This document shows, piece after piece, positions 13,096-24,104 of a stretch of DNA of 64,000 nt. Position numbers and translations under genes: made by a program. Numbering within the stretch: position 1 is the first letter of the stretch; each line of letters opens with the position of its first letter. The notes under the pieces are model-generated. The model saw only the letters and a list, made by a program, of their open reading frames with translations, did no database searches and was not told where the DNA came from. The stretch is from Tetrapyrgos nigripes (taxonomy: Eukaryota > Basidiomycota > Agaricomycetes > Agaricales > Campanellaceae), in NCBI GenBank assembly GCA_013368315.1, contig JAACJM010000158.1, forward strand, positions 124,001-188,000. The letters run 5' to 3'.

Positions 13096-13099
13096 GACA

Positions 13100-13900
13100 T
13101 ATTGATGTTCATATCTCCGAAATATGTCAAAGGGCAAAATTATCATGGCCTGATGATTTGCCATTGAAGTATTTAGTTTCCAGTGGGGAGAAGATATCAG
13201 ATTCTGTATGTGTGCATGCATTTGTCCATTGTTACTTAACAGCTGATGAACTCGATGCAGGTTGCTGACAAAATCAGGCAACCATGACAGTCTCATTCTA
13301 GCGAACTTTTCCCGGTGAGTGATAGTTCTGGTGTTGATATCAGTTCTGTATGCTCATGGACCTTTAGACCAACAGAAGCTATGGTCAGGTGCACCTCTTG
13401 TCAGGTCAAGCTGGGAGATAGAAAGGAAAATGTTGGGAAGCCCTTTACTTTGTGCCAAGTCTATGTTGTAGACTCCTGAATGAACATTGTTCCCAGAGGA
13501 ACTCACAGTGAATTGTGGTAGAGGGGCCACTTGTCAGGCGTGGTTATAACAAACTACCAGAGGTGACGGAAAAGGTCTTTCTGGAGTGGCCTCAACCTGG
13601 ATGTTGGAGTTATAGGACTGGTGATTTAGGTATGTCCTCTTACTCAAGCCAGTTGATGTCGCTGACTGATTCCATTTCCCCAGTATGGTTGATGCCTGAC
13701 AATACCCTGGAGATTATGGGATGATTATGGGAAGGATCGACACCCAAATCAATTTGCATGGGGTGCGAATTGAAAGCGAAGGTATATCAAACATCTTGCA
13801 CAACACATGTTCTGAAACAGTGGACATTTTAATGCTTATTACCAATCATCCTGCATGAACTAGAAGCTAGGCCTCTCTTACCCCTCTCGGCAGTAGTTCT
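13100..13900 (+). pseudogene. NRPS-type adenylation domain fragment (siderophore-synthetase-like)
   Basis: The order of adenylation motifs is clear: WPDDLPLKYLVSSGEKISDS, an intron (about 13207-13260), VADKI, then RPTEAMVRCTS (A5, first residue changed from G), VGKPF, IVPRGT, YNKLPEVTEKVFLEWPQPG, SYRTGDL (A7), an intron with GTATGT/CCCCAG ends (about 13630-13681), MPDNTLEIMG, then GRIDTQINLHGVRIESEGIS (A8). ESEGIS after A8 is typical of fungal ferrichrome-type synthetases. A stop after VVDS, a frameshift near 13510, and changes such as KLRG to NLHG show decay. Only the C-terminal half of the domain is present. Introns are kept, so this is a DNA-level copy. Confidence 0.75.
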
Positions 13901-14171
13901 GACGCTGGGTCGTCTTCTGGGAGAGTTTGACCATCTCTACATTCAGTGAGTGTACATTCTAGTCTTTTCTTTGCCTTTCCTTTGTCTCTGTCTTTGTATG
14001 CGTCTGCATTTCTTGTTCCTCGTCTTTGTATTTTTCCTTTTTCCTTTATTCCTTTCTTTTATTCCAAACCCTCATGCTAACGCTAATGCTAATCCTATCT
14101 ACCTAGTCACTCCTGGCTCGAACCCACCCAATTCTCCTCATTCGGTCCACATGTACCCTCATTACACGTAT

Positions 14172-15705
14172 TGATGCAATGGGGGTCTTCGTGCGCTCAA
14201 AGCCATCCTTGCAAGTGCCAGTATCCTCAAGCATGAACGTCTTCTCAGCGTCAAGAACAAGAGTGATGAGTTCGTCAGTCTTTCTGATGCCATTTCGGAG
14301 CAGATTATCCTCATTCAGAGTGTCACAGAGACTATTGTACCCAAATTAGTGGCAGATGATGTCCTGTTATTAACGAAGTGAGTGCCTCCCTGCAGTAATT
14401 GGCCATAAGCCTGACACTATCTCTAGCCTTCTGGAGATCAGTGGATTGCCAGATTCAGAAGATTCAGCATGGTTTGATGATGGTTGGTCCTTCTGGCAGT
14501 GCAAAGACTAACACCTGGCAAGTCTTGCTGGCTGTGTTGGAATGCCTTGACAGTATTGAGGGCATATCTTACCTAATAGATCCAAAGGCCATGCACAAGG
14601 ACGATCTTTATGGTACCCTTGATTCCACTACCCAGGAGTGGAATGATGGCTTGTTCACTCACGTACTGTGTAAGATTGTCAATGACGTCTGTGGTGAGAG
14701 TGGTAAGAGGCACTGGATCATCTTTGACAGAGATGTTGATCCTGAATCATGGGTGGAGAATTTGAACAGGTGAGTACAGGGATTATCTGTGCACCTAGTA
14801 CAGCAGCTGACTTCACCGACCATAGTGTCTTGGACAACAATAAGCTTCTTACTCTCCCCAATGGGGAATGTCTCAACCTTCCCCCAAACGTCTGCATCAT
14901 GTTCAAGGTGGAGCATCTCAAGTATGCTACTCTGGCTACTGTCAGTTGCTGTGGTATGATTTGGTTCAGCGACGATGTCGTAGAGCCTTCCATGCTGTAT
15001 CAAAACTATTTATTCACACTGTCCACCTCTCCTATTGACTCCGACTCCAATGATTCCATGGACACGCTGCTTCTGCCAATCTTGAAACGCAAAAGCAAGT
15101 CACCACAATCCTGGAGCAATATTTCGCTGATGGCAATCTCATCAGTTCAGATCGAGCATATCATGGACTTCACTACAACATGTGCTCTCAACATGCTCTT
15201 CTCGCTTCTCAATAAAACTGTCCAGAGTGTCATCAAGTACAACAATCAGCACCCAGACTTCCCGTTGTCCCCAGAACACGTGGAGCAATACGTCACAAAA
15301 CAGCTGCTTGTCAGCATTATCTGGGCGCTTTCCAGCGATGCCAAACTCGACCTTCACGTAGAACTGGGGGATTTCCTATGTGGTCAAACAGGGATTGATT
15401 TACCTCCGTTGGTCCCTGGAAGCTCCTTGTTAGATTATGATGTGCAGGTCGGTACTGGGGAGTGGATGGCATGGCAATCCCGAGTTCCTACCATTGACAT
15501 AGAAGCTCACGCAGTCACAGCTTCAGACATTGTTGTCCCTACCATGGATACCGTCTGTCATGAAGAGGTCCTGTATTCTTGGTTATCCAAACACAAACCT
15601 CTTATGCTATGTGATCCTCCAGGCTCTGGAAAGACCATGACATTGTTCAGTGCTCTTCGTAAACTACCCGACATGGAAGTCATTGGTCTCAGCTTCTCGA
15701 GTTCC
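14172..15705 (+). pseudogene. Cytoplasmic dynein heavy chain fragment (AAA1 end to AAA3 start)
   Basis: GGLRALKAILASA and EQIILIQSVTETIVPKLVAD are the end of AAA1. After an intron (GTGAGTGCC...TCTAG) comes [14 protein letters not shown], the AAA2 Walker A with its GKT glycine changed to Ala, then [25 protein letters not shown] and VLDNNKLLTLPNGE after a second intron (about 14771-14824). LKYATLATVSCCGM corresponds to the usual SRCGM. AAA3 starts with VPTMDTVCHEEVLYSWL and CDPPGSGKT (usually CGPPGSGKT). Homology ends abruptly near 15703. Repeated Arg to Cys changes fit CpG deamination. Dynein heavy chain is above 4000 residues, so this is about a tenth of it. Confidence 0.85.
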
Positions 15706-16160
15706 AATGAGGGGTCAACTACCCTCACCTGCAATGCAGACCGTCACTGAAGACGAAGGGTCAGACCAATCCGTCTCGAGACTCCATTCCATGGCCCTGA
15801 CACCTCTCGCTGACCTCCTTTGTCTCTGACAAAGCTCAGCCGCTGCAACCTTCAGTGGGACCTGGATCATTGCTTCAGCCTACTATTTCTTCAGCACAAC
15901 CAAGATAAAAATACAGCAACTTCTCTTGTGATTGGGACACATTTATTTCAGCATATTCATCAGGTCAATGGGATCCTCATCGCACTCCTAATCCTCCGAC
16001 GAACAGGCTGGGGACATCATCTTATGGGTTTGGAGCACAGGTGGCCTCGGAAACCAGGCCGAAGAATTTGGATATACAGACAAGTGCATTGCGTAGTGTG
16101 CAGGAGGTAGAATTGGACAGGGTAGAACATGGCAGTGAGATGGATAGCAGTCGAGGAACT
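15706..16160 (+). pseudogene. Unidentified Pro/Ser/Gln-rich gene fragment fused behind the dynein piece
   Basis: Directly after the dynein homology stops, another coding-like text begins in a new context: MQTVTEDEGSDQSVSRL, then AQPLQPSVGPGSLLQP and, from about 15985, NPPTNRLGTSSYGFGAQVA followed by SALRSVQEVELDRVEHG. It looks like a low-complexity regulatory protein but has no domain I recognise. A stop lies near 15829. It is probably a third captured gene piece. Confidence 0.35.
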
Positions 16161-17960
16161 TTTTATGGCAATCCCAACCAGATGCAAGAGAACACTTCCC
16201 ATTCACATCCTCACCCTAATACATTTCCTAAACCTGGTGCTCCCAAGACATGTGTGGATGCTTCATCAGCCACACATCTGGATGTCGCTTTACATGCATT
16301 CTGCTATTCTGAGGGCTCGTTCAGTCTACTTTGAGGATTTTTTGGGAGGTGAAGAATGGATACAGAATAGATGGAACAAGGATGATAGATTGTTGAGGAT
16401 TGATCTGAAGCATATGCGGTGGTCTGTAATGGAGTATGTGACTTGTTGGATGTGGGAATTGAGGAAGGAGTCTTTGGATCTCTCAGTGAGTTGCGGCAGC
16501 GTCTCTTCATGATTGTAATCTGATTTTTTTTTTCTGTCAGGCTTTGCAAACTCGGTAGACAAAGTCTTGGAGTCCCTGTTTGAAGTCAGTGTATAGTAAA
16601 GATCTTTTTGAAGACAGTTACTCATATGGAGACCCTGAAGACATATGTGCCAAGTGATTTTCAGCTGGATTGAAATGCTTTGGGCTTTGTTAGCAAAGTC
16701 TATTGAGGCTAGGAATTCACTGATGGGTGCAGCTTGGTGCTGGTCTCAGTGGTTTGGGCGTTGAGGGCATTATGTCCTCGACGTACATGCAGATTTTTAT
16801 TCTGGAATTTTTTTCCAATGTTTGGGAATTTCTCTACCTAGTTTCCGAGGTCATTATTGATGACAAATGCGAGTCCGACTGCCCCAGTCCCTGTAGATGT
16901 TCTCCAGAACGATCAATACCTGCGAGCTCATCAATCTCCCAGAACCAAGACATATGACACTGGCTGTTTCTCATTGGGTTGGTACCTTTCCGACATTGTT
17001 ATCAGGGTTTCCTGGAGCTGAGAACTCATTGGTTGGTGGTTATGATGTCGTCGACACTGTGTGTGTAGCATTGGAGGCTCGCATATCCCAACCAGGTATG
17101 CTTTTTTTCATTCTTCATAGCTTATCGCAACTGACTCTGGTTGTATTTCCTCTTCCAGGTGGCCAGCTGTCTCGACTGGCACATCATCTTCGATTTTGCA
17201 AAGCTTTGGGTCAACATGACATGATGAGAAGATAGGAGAATGGGCCTTGGGACTGTTTTCTCCATACGTTCTGCATGTCATGTACTATTGTTCATCTCAT
17301 CTGACCTCAATCATGTTCTTGTTTCAGAGCCTACATCTTCGCATTCTCCACCACCCTCTTATATATCATTATTCCTTCGCCAACCAAGAGTCCAGCTACA
17401 CTTCGTCAAAGTCCCATCCTGGCGTGATATGAATATCAGTCAAATACTCAGGATCCTCGTTTTGAGGCCAGTGGTAGCTCCCAGGTCCCAAACCTGAGAC
17501 ATGTGTAATGGCACCATTTCTAAACAACTTGGGAAGTGCTGAGACAGGTCACCGAGGGTTAATGCGACTAAGAATGTGGCGATGACTTTCATTTGGCGAT
17601 GCCTTGGCTGGTCTGCACCTCCTCATGACTCCCCTGGCTCCTCTCTGAACCCCGAAACACCGTTCAACTCTCTTAGAATGTGCCAGAAGCTTATCAGGCG
17701 CATTTGACAGGATAGTCTGGGTCCTGTCTTCACTCCTCACAGCTGGAGGCAAGGGCTTTGGAGCAGCAATCAGCTAGAGAAGAAGCTGAAAAGACCATTT
17801 CATTGGCCCGACTGTCTCCTCGCATGTCTCTCTCTCACTGTGTCTCACTGTCCCATGTCCCTCTTCATCTGCATCTCACATCGCCTTCTCATACCCATAG
17901 CAATAACCATGCAAAGAAGTTACCATCTTACCATGTATCATGCATCATATACATCCATAA
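16160..17960. other. Region with coding-like shreds, no recognised gene
   Basis: Short open pieces occur on both strands (for example about 16129-16512 and 16897-17235 on the plus strand), and some boundaries look like splice sites, such as GGTATGC near 17095. None gives a recognisable motif. It is best read as more decayed gene fragments in CpG-poor DNA. Confidence 0.3.
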
Positions 17961-17966
17961 CATTGA

Positions 17967-18619
17967 TTACTTCAAATCAGAGCGAAAACAACAAAACATT
18001 GAGACAGCATGTACATGACAACTTTGATGCAGGATTAGTGATTGCCAGAAGAAAGCCAAAGCACTCTTCTCAAAATTGGACACCAAATCCAATAGCGAGA
18101 TGCAGATAGCGTGTGGCATTGAGCACAGTTGCTTGGGAACCAGTACCAAGATGAAATAGTTCTCAGTGAATATGATGACCTTTTGACAATTGGGATCCAT
18201 TAACGCGCAAGAGGAACAATGCAGACTTACAACCATGGTGAGGTTTTGGGCATGAAGTAGAGCATGCGCAAATCGTTCTGATAACAGGTATGTAAGTAGA
18301 ATATACCAATTGAAGAGACACAATGCTCACCAGTTGCAAATATATCATCAGATTCCACATAAACGATGACTTCATAGTTGGTTTTGCACTGATTATTCTG
18401 GGCAGTCGAGGTAGTTGCCCCATACTTCCAGCTCTCCAATAGTTCAAGCCACTGGTGACTCATTGAGTGGGAATGCCAGAGCTGGTGCTCTGAAAAGGAT
18501 TTAAACAAATGGCAGGCGGGAATGGGAGGTTTGACACACCAATAAAAGAGTGACTTCAACTTCCACAAAACCTGACCTGCATGCTGTGAGGCAGAAAGCA
18601 TCGAAATCTTCTTTTTCAC
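17967..18619 (-). pseudogene. Unrecognised minus-strand remnant
   Basis: A 130-residue frame opens at 18619 (MKKKISMLSASQHAGQVLWK) and carries WLELLESWKYGATTSTAQ and YEVIVYVESDDIFATGEH. Open text continues leftwards in other frames to 17967, with a possible donor after DDIFAT. No family is recognised. It lacks strong start or end context and may be a fragment. Confidence 0.25.
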
Positions 18620-18699
18620 TCACTCATTTAGCTCTGTGCTGAGTGAGAGGATCCAGTCATACTGTCTTCAAGCTTGATAATTTGTTTGTCATGGTGTTG

Positions 18700-19690
18700 T
18701 GCAAGATGTATAGACACACCGTCAGCAAGATTGAGTTTTCTTCAGACAACTTGTTTGGTTTCTGCTAGGGAATTTTCTGCACTGAAGTGTTCATGGGACG
18801 AAACGAACTAGAAGTATAGTAATGTACCATTGAGTAGTCTATCAAATGTTTTGCCTGGGGCTAGGTAGCTGACAATAGCGTCGAAGGATTGTTTCTGTTG
18901 TCAAGCATTGCCCTCCATGGCGTCAGTCGTTGCATTGGGGAGGAAAGAGCAGGGACACCAACAGAGACAAATAGCACCGTGCTTCCACCATTCCTCTCTT
19001 CCCGTCTCTTCTATGTACGAGTCTAGTCTATCTCATTGCGAAACTCACATCCTGTTTCTCTGCTCACCAGCAAACCAAATGAGATGACTTTTCCATTCAC
19101 ATCCTTCAACTTCACTGCATGAGACCCAACTCTCCTTCCAATACTAGTCCATCACAAGCTACTTCCACATCCACATCTACATTTTCATCCACACAATGAC
19201 AAAAACGTTGAATGGAAAAACAACAAAACACCAACCAACCATCCCTCCCTGTACCCACTCATCCATGTCCTGGTCCAGGTCCAACAACCCTCCCTGTTTC
19301 TCCCCACCCCCCGAACTCCACTCCCTCTTCTCCAACATTGTATCTGGTCTCGACTTTTTAGTATGAGAATGGTTATCATGGGTATGAAGGACAAGCAGAC
19401 GATAGAGATGATGGGGAGGATGGGGACTAGGACGGGGATAGAGATGGGGATCAGGATGATTATGCAGAGGATTATGCAGATGGGGACAACTGGGGGTACG
19501 TGTACGGGTATGGTGTACACGTACCCATACCCAGAGTGATGCTTTCGGATTTCAGAATGTCTAGGGAGGAGGTTACGTATAGAGGCAAGGGGAAGGAGAA
19601 GAAAGAATAAGGACGGGGAATACAGGAAGGTTGGAATATACTGGTGAGTTTTAAGTTTAGTTTGCGACAGTTGGGGTTTGGTTTCTAATT
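18700..19690. other. Gap: no gene seen; contains one perfect hairpin
   Basis: C/T-rich on one side and G/A-rich on the other (19380-19490 is a degenerate GGGGAT-rich run). Open frames over the G/A-rich run are low-complexity shadows. A hairpin at 19494-19526 is listed separately. Confidence 0.4.
19494..19526. repeat. Perfect 12-bp inverted repeat (hairpin)
   Basis: GGGTACGTGTAC at 19494-19505 is followed after 9 nt by GTACACGTACCC at 19515-19526. It sits between two gene relics. It could be a terminator-like or replication hairpin, or a residual transposon end. No function is assigned. Confidence 0.7.
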
Positions 19691-19699
19691 ACTGACGCT

Positions 19700-20425
19700 T
19701 TGACCAACCTCACTATCAAGGATGTGCACTGTAAGGGCAATGATGAGTCCTATTTCTTCATGGGTGTTTGGCCCTGCCAGACTTTTGCAGATTTTTTGGG
19801 ACGCTCTGGGTGCTTGTTGCAACCCCTTCATCTAGTGCACAAGATTCCTCTGGCTGATGAAGACTTCATAGCACTCCTCATGCTCAACACATCTTTGGTC
19901 GAGCTTCAAATTAAGGAAATATGTCGCGCAGAGTACAACTTTGCACGATGCCCAACTCCGAATGGTACTATCTTCGAGTTCAAGGATATCATTAATATTA
20001 CCCCAAAACTGCTCACTGCTCTTCACACATACAACATGGTCAGCCGTCGACAGTACCGTTTTCTGATTTCAAGGCTGGTATCATCACCCCAAAATTGCTC
20101 ACAGCTCTTCATCCATATGAGCACGGTGGACTTGCTTTATCCTGTCTTTGGGCAGGACACTCTGGGAAGATCTGGAGCAGAGAATTTGGCATTTGGAGAG
20201 GGCACAAATGCCTCCAACATATATCTATACATCAACCACCATTGCTCTCCTTTACCCGCCATCTTTCCATCAGCAAATGTGTACACTTTCTCCTTATGTG
20301 TAACCGACTTCATCCCATTCTTCTCGTTGACAGTTATCATATGATACAACGTCAGCAACACAAAATTGAGCAAACTGGCGGAACCACTCTCGCATTCTAC
20401 TGTGGTGCATATTTAAGGCATTGAA
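19700..20425 (+). pseudogene. F-box/LRR-like protein fragment with internal tandem duplication
   Basis: LTIKDVHCKG, FADFLGRSGCLLQPLHLVHK, LADEDFIALLMLNTSLVELQ and FKDIINITPKLLTALHTY resemble the leucine-rich half of basidiomycete F-box proteins, where L..L.L...L steps and 'IITPKLLTAL' segments recur. The segment around 19981-20040 is repeated at about 20072-20122 (GIITPKLLTALHPYEH) in another frame, so about 90 bp was duplicated. The F-box itself is not present. Likely non-functional. Confidence 0.5.
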
Positions 20426-20770
20426 GGGATAAAGCTGAACTTCCGGGGTATACCAAGGTCAGAGGTGATATTACCGATGATATCGTTTGGTAATGCAAGA
20501 GTGGTAGTCATCCGGCGGTCAACTTTGGGGTCATGTGAGGGTACGGCAGTAGCTGAGAGGATTTCTGTTGGGTTCCCACCTCCAAGGTAGCACAGGCAGT
20601 TCAGGATACAATATTCATCAAAAAAATTTTGTTTACCCATATCCATGAACGACCTTCTTCACAAAAGCTTCTGCATGTTTGAGATCTCTTGCAGCAACAG
20701 CATACACAACAACTTCTGATGCAGATGTGTCTTGCAGTGGACACGTTGGAAACACGACTGCATCAAGCCA
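20413..20770 (-). pseudogene. Gfo/Idh/MocA-family oxidoreductase fragment
   Basis: Reading leftwards, VVVYAVAARDLKHAEAFVKK (end of the Rossmann N-terminal unit; the family word is 'AARD...AE.FA..') is followed after a break near 20645 by CILNCLCYLGGGNPTEILSA and LPNDIIGNITSDLGIP, which match the middle of dihydrodiol dehydrogenase-like members. The NAD-binding start and the segment between the two pieces are missing. It ends at a stop at 20413. Only about a third of the gene remains. It is convergent with the F-box-like fragment. Confidence 0.65.
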
Positions 20771-20789
20771 TGACATGCCTGCCTCCTAT

Positions 20790-21160
20790 TCTGACTCTGG
20801 AAATATGATATATCTGCAGACCTATCTGAACTCTGGATAGATGGTCTATTTGGACTCCTATCTGCACCCGTATCTGTGCCTCAGATATGTGGGATTTCTG
20901 GGCATGTATCCAGAGCTTTAAAAGGTTATCTTTCTTTTGTTCAAACAGCTATACAAAATTAGGTGTCTTTTTGTACATCTTTACATAGATTACATGTGCT
21001 ATCTTTTTGTTTACCTATCAAGTGTAATTAGGGGTTTCCAGATGTACATTCTTTCTGTACAAATATTTAGAGTCAAAATATAGCATTTATTTGTATATAT
21101 ATCTGAACTCCAAATACATCCTACTTCTGTACACCTATCTGCTCATCTATCCACTGAGCC
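20790..21160. repeat. Diverged tail copy of the T5orf172-gene repeat (copy C)
   Basis: The text GGTTATCTTTCTTTTGTTC...TCTTTTTGTACATCTTTACATAG parallels GGTGATCTTTCTTTTGTTT...TCTTTTTGTACTTCTTTCCGTAG in the 25.2 kb and 60.1 kb copies, and CTATCCACTGAG near 21146 parallels the conserved CTATCCGTCGAG end. It is rich in TATCTG/CAGATA words. It is older and more diverged than copies A and B, and no coding part is left. Confidence 0.55.
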
Positions 21161-21183
21161 AATAGAAATGTACTTCCAGTGTG

Positions 21184-21595
21184 ATAAGCATATTCATTAT
21201 CTGGAGCCCACCGCAAGGGAAAAAGTCCATTCTCATGGCTTACTAACTCGGGTAAAACAAAATGATATAAAGTGCTTATGGCAACTTGTTGACCAGGAGG
21301 TCAACATCTCTAATTGGGAAGGGGATGTTGGGCTGATCACTGCCACTTGGAATCTTATGTTTGTTATGTGTTATCATTGTGTTATTTGTGATTCCAAGTG
21401 AATGGTGCAGTGTAGGCCATTGAGATTAGCCTTGGTGGCTTGGGCAAAATGGTGCTCAAGTGGAGTCAAGCTCTGTCTCAATACATGGTACTATAGCTCA
21501 GTGGTTAGAGCAACACAGGCCATATGTGGAGGTCTGGGGTTCGAATCCCCATAGAGCCACTTCTGTTTAACTTGTGGTCATAAGCATATTCATTA
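21184..21595 (+). mobile_element. tRNA-bearing insertion flanked by a 16-bp direct repeat
   Basis: ATAAGCATATTCATTA occurs at 21184-21199 and again at 21580-21595, exactly flanking a 380-bp insert. The insert contains an 11-bp inverted repeat (CACTTGGAATC at 21344-21354 and GATTCCAAGTG at 21390-21400) and, near its right end, a tRNA-like sequence. Long target duplications of this kind are made by LINE-type machinery, so a SINE-like element is the natural reading. However, the tRNA part lies at the right rather than the left end, which is unusual. Confidence 0.65.
21487..21559 (+). tRNA. tRNA-like sequence, 73 nt, likely a pseudo-tRNA or SINE part
   Basis: It folds as a cloverleaf: acceptor GGTACTA with TAGAGCC (one A-A mismatch, one G-U), D arm GCTC/GAGC, a 5-nt variable loop AGGTC, and T arm TGGGG-TTCGAAT-CCCCA followed by discriminator A. 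A-box (TAGCTCAGTGG) and B-box (GGTTCGAATCC) promoters are intact. The anticodon loop GGCCATA would place CCA (Trp) as anticodon, but it lacks the universal U33, so it is unlikely to work as a normal tRNA. No intron is seen. Confidence 0.55.
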
Positions 21596-21603
21596 ACATC
21601 AAC

Positions 21604-22916
21604 ATGGCTTATGCTTCAGGCCTTGGATTCACCACTGTTGGGGTGAACAACGGCCACAATGGAACAAGTGGTCAACCATTCCTCAATAATGCAGAAGTCG
21701 TTGAGGATTTTGCCTTCCACTCATGTGTATCTATGGCCAATTTTATTAGAGATTAGCTATTCTGATCCTCCTTCTCTCACAGTGTCCATACAAATGTCAT
21801 AGTGGGAAAGGAAGTGACCCATGCATTCTTCAGTGTTCCCCATACCAAGTCATTCTGGCTAGGTTGTTCGACAGGAGGTTGCCAAGGGTTAAAATCTGTA
21901 CAAGACTTTCCAGAAGACTTTGATGGCATAGTCACAGGTGCCCCAGTGGCTGATTGGAATCATCTCATGGATTGGAGCGGTAACTTCTTCTTGATCACTG
22001 GCCCTTCCTCTGCACCAACAATGGTTCGATGTGGTGAACCCCGATATTCTCAAGCAGTGTGATGGTATCGATGGGGTTACAGACGAGATTATCGAGGACC
22101 CTAACCTCTGCTTGATTTGCAGACCTGGCCAAGACAACACAACCTGCATAACTACCACACAAGCAGAGACAATCAAGAAAGTGTTTTCTCCTTTCTTCAT
22201 TGATGGAAAACTTGCCTTTCCTTGTTATCAACCCAGATTTGTCTCCATTACATCTGCACTATTGATTAGTGGAGCAGTGTTTCCCTTCACTGCAGTGAGT
22301 TTTATTCACCTTCACTCTACTAAGAGGGAACTTCCTCCTGATTTATCTGGTAGGACTGGTTCCATTTTGTCGTTTTCAACAATCCCAACTTCAACATCAA
22401 TACACTCAATGAATCCTCCTTTGCCCTCACTCAACAACTTGATCCCTTCCACATATCCACATTCAAAGGAGACATCTGAGCTTTCAAAGACTGTAATGGT
22501 AAATTGTTAACATACCATGGTCAAGTGGATCCTCTTATTTCTCCAATCAATTCCAAGCATTACTACAACATTGTCTCTGACACTATGAACCTCCATCCTT
22601 CCCAGCTTGATGACTTTTACCATTTCTTCCATGTCAGTGGGATGGGTCACTGCAGTGGTGGTAATGGAGCATGGGAGATTGGTCAGATGTTACCTGGCAT
22701 GGCCAATACTGTAACACTGGGGTCCCCAAGCTTGGATCCAGAGAAGAATGTATTGATGGCCATGGTGCAATGGGTTGAGGAGGGTATCACTCCAGATACT
22801 GTGCTGGGTACAAAGTTTGTGAACAATAATCCAGCAGGAGACATTGCAGGTTCCTGAAGAGGACCATGTTTTTTGGTGGCAACAGTGCAAAGCCAGATAG
22901 CTGGACATGTGTATGA
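21604..22916 (+). pseudogene. Tannase/feruloyl esterase fragment
   Basis: Secreted esterases of this family cleave gallate or ferulate esters. Seen in order: GFTTVGVNNGHNGTSGQPFL, an intron ending CTCACAG (about 21780), VGKEVTHAFF, LGCSTGGCQG (nucleophile Ser; the family has GGRQG), FPEDFDGIVTGAPVADWNH, ILKQCDGIDGVTD (after a frameshift near 22030), KLLTYHGQVDPLI (catalytic Asp) and VSGMGHCSGGNGAW (catalytic His), then ILGTKFV-like VLGTKFV. After a frame break near 22850 the family end SWTCV and a stop follow at 22916. The N-terminus with the signal peptide is missing; the tRNA-bearing insertion lies immediately upstream. Confidence 0.8.
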
Positions 22917-24100
22917 TAGGATTATTGATTACATCCCGAAAGTTCTTAAGTGTAATACTATTATTCTGATCAAATCTGTTTAACCCATTGCTGTACAAAT
23001 CTATTTTTCAAGCTTCAATCTCCGCCTCGTTGTACCTCTTGACCTCAGGCAAACTCTCATACACCTCAAATAACCTACTCCATCTCCCTCCATGCCAAGG
23101 GGCCACCAACTTTTCAAGCAACAGGTCAAGCAACACTCAAGCAACATCAAGCAACAGTAAAGCAACAGTGGAACAACATTTAAGTGCTATTAAAAACCTA
23201 TCAAAGTCATATTGAAGTCACTGGCATTGGCCTCAAAAAAATCACTACATAAATCAGGTTTAAAATTCAATCTGTGCTCAAAAGTCATTGGGCACTGCTA
23301 CTGTCACTCAAGCTACCCTGGCTCAAGTAGCTTGAGGGTAGCCTAACTTCTAATTTTAGTGTGGCTGTGCTTATCCCAGTCTACTCAACTTCACTACACT
23401 TCATTGTACAACAAATTACTTGCATTGAAAGGCTCATTTATTGAGGAGATGGATATCATACTTACCACACCCTTTACTGCAAACTGGTTTAGCCTCTTCT
23501 GAGTCTCAAATGCTCAGTTTTGCTAGATTTTCCCAGCCATATTAGATAGCTTGCTTTTTAAATATGCTAACTCAGAGAGAAAAGAAACATCCTTATCAAT
23601 GAGCTTTTATAATACAGAGACAATGGCAATAGTTAGTGAACAGCACAGGTACCCTACAGATACTTTTGAGCTGACCCATACCTGAACAGGTATGGGTTTT
23701 CAGCGGGTCTAGTGGGTAACCCATCTGTTCTTGAGTGTGTCTAACTATTCTAATTCATTCCATATAATTACTAGCTGTGTCACCTACTATACTTATTGGC
23801 AGGTCAGACACCATATAAGTAATTGATATTTAGATGTAATATACATGAACAGTAGTAGTAAGGAATTTTGAGTGGCAGGTACAATGGGTCTGCCTCTACT
23901 GGTACAGGTCAGCACAGGTTTCCAAATCCATACCAGTGAGACCTGTACCCCACAACCTGCAGCAACCCATTGGCAATAGTTAAGCAAGCCAGAAAATATT
24001 CTGAAATTCAGACATATAAAAGGTGTTTCACAGATGTATAAGCAGATGGCTCAAGAGTAGTTGGAGGTGGCCTGAATGTGGCTTGAGTGATAGCTTCAAT
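22917..24100. other. Gap without genes; repeat words and a palindrome
   Basis: CpG-poor intergenic DNA. It holds a short CAAGCAACA-type repeat (about 23115-23180), a perfect palindrome at 23674-23697 and the related ACCCAT/CAGGTMTG words around 23880-23965. No coding frame is credible. Confidence 0.45.
23674..23697. repeat. Perfect palindrome with 11-bp arms
   Basis: ACCCATACCTG (23674-23684), then AA, then CAGGTATGGGT (23687-23697). Similar ACCCATACC/GGTATGGGT words recur around it. It may be part of a dispersed fungal repeat. Confidence 0.7.
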
Positions 24101-24104
24101 TGTA

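Noticed and set aside
19185..19520. Hydrophobic 111-residue minus-strand protein (Ile/Pro/Val-rich)
   Set aside because: It is the translation of a GGGGAT-type purine-rich simple sequence and shows no conserved pattern.
21487..21559. Functional tRNA-Trp gene
   Set aside because: The anticodon loop GGCCATA lacks U33, and the acceptor has an A-A mismatch, so a working tRNA is unlikely although the promoter boxes are intact.
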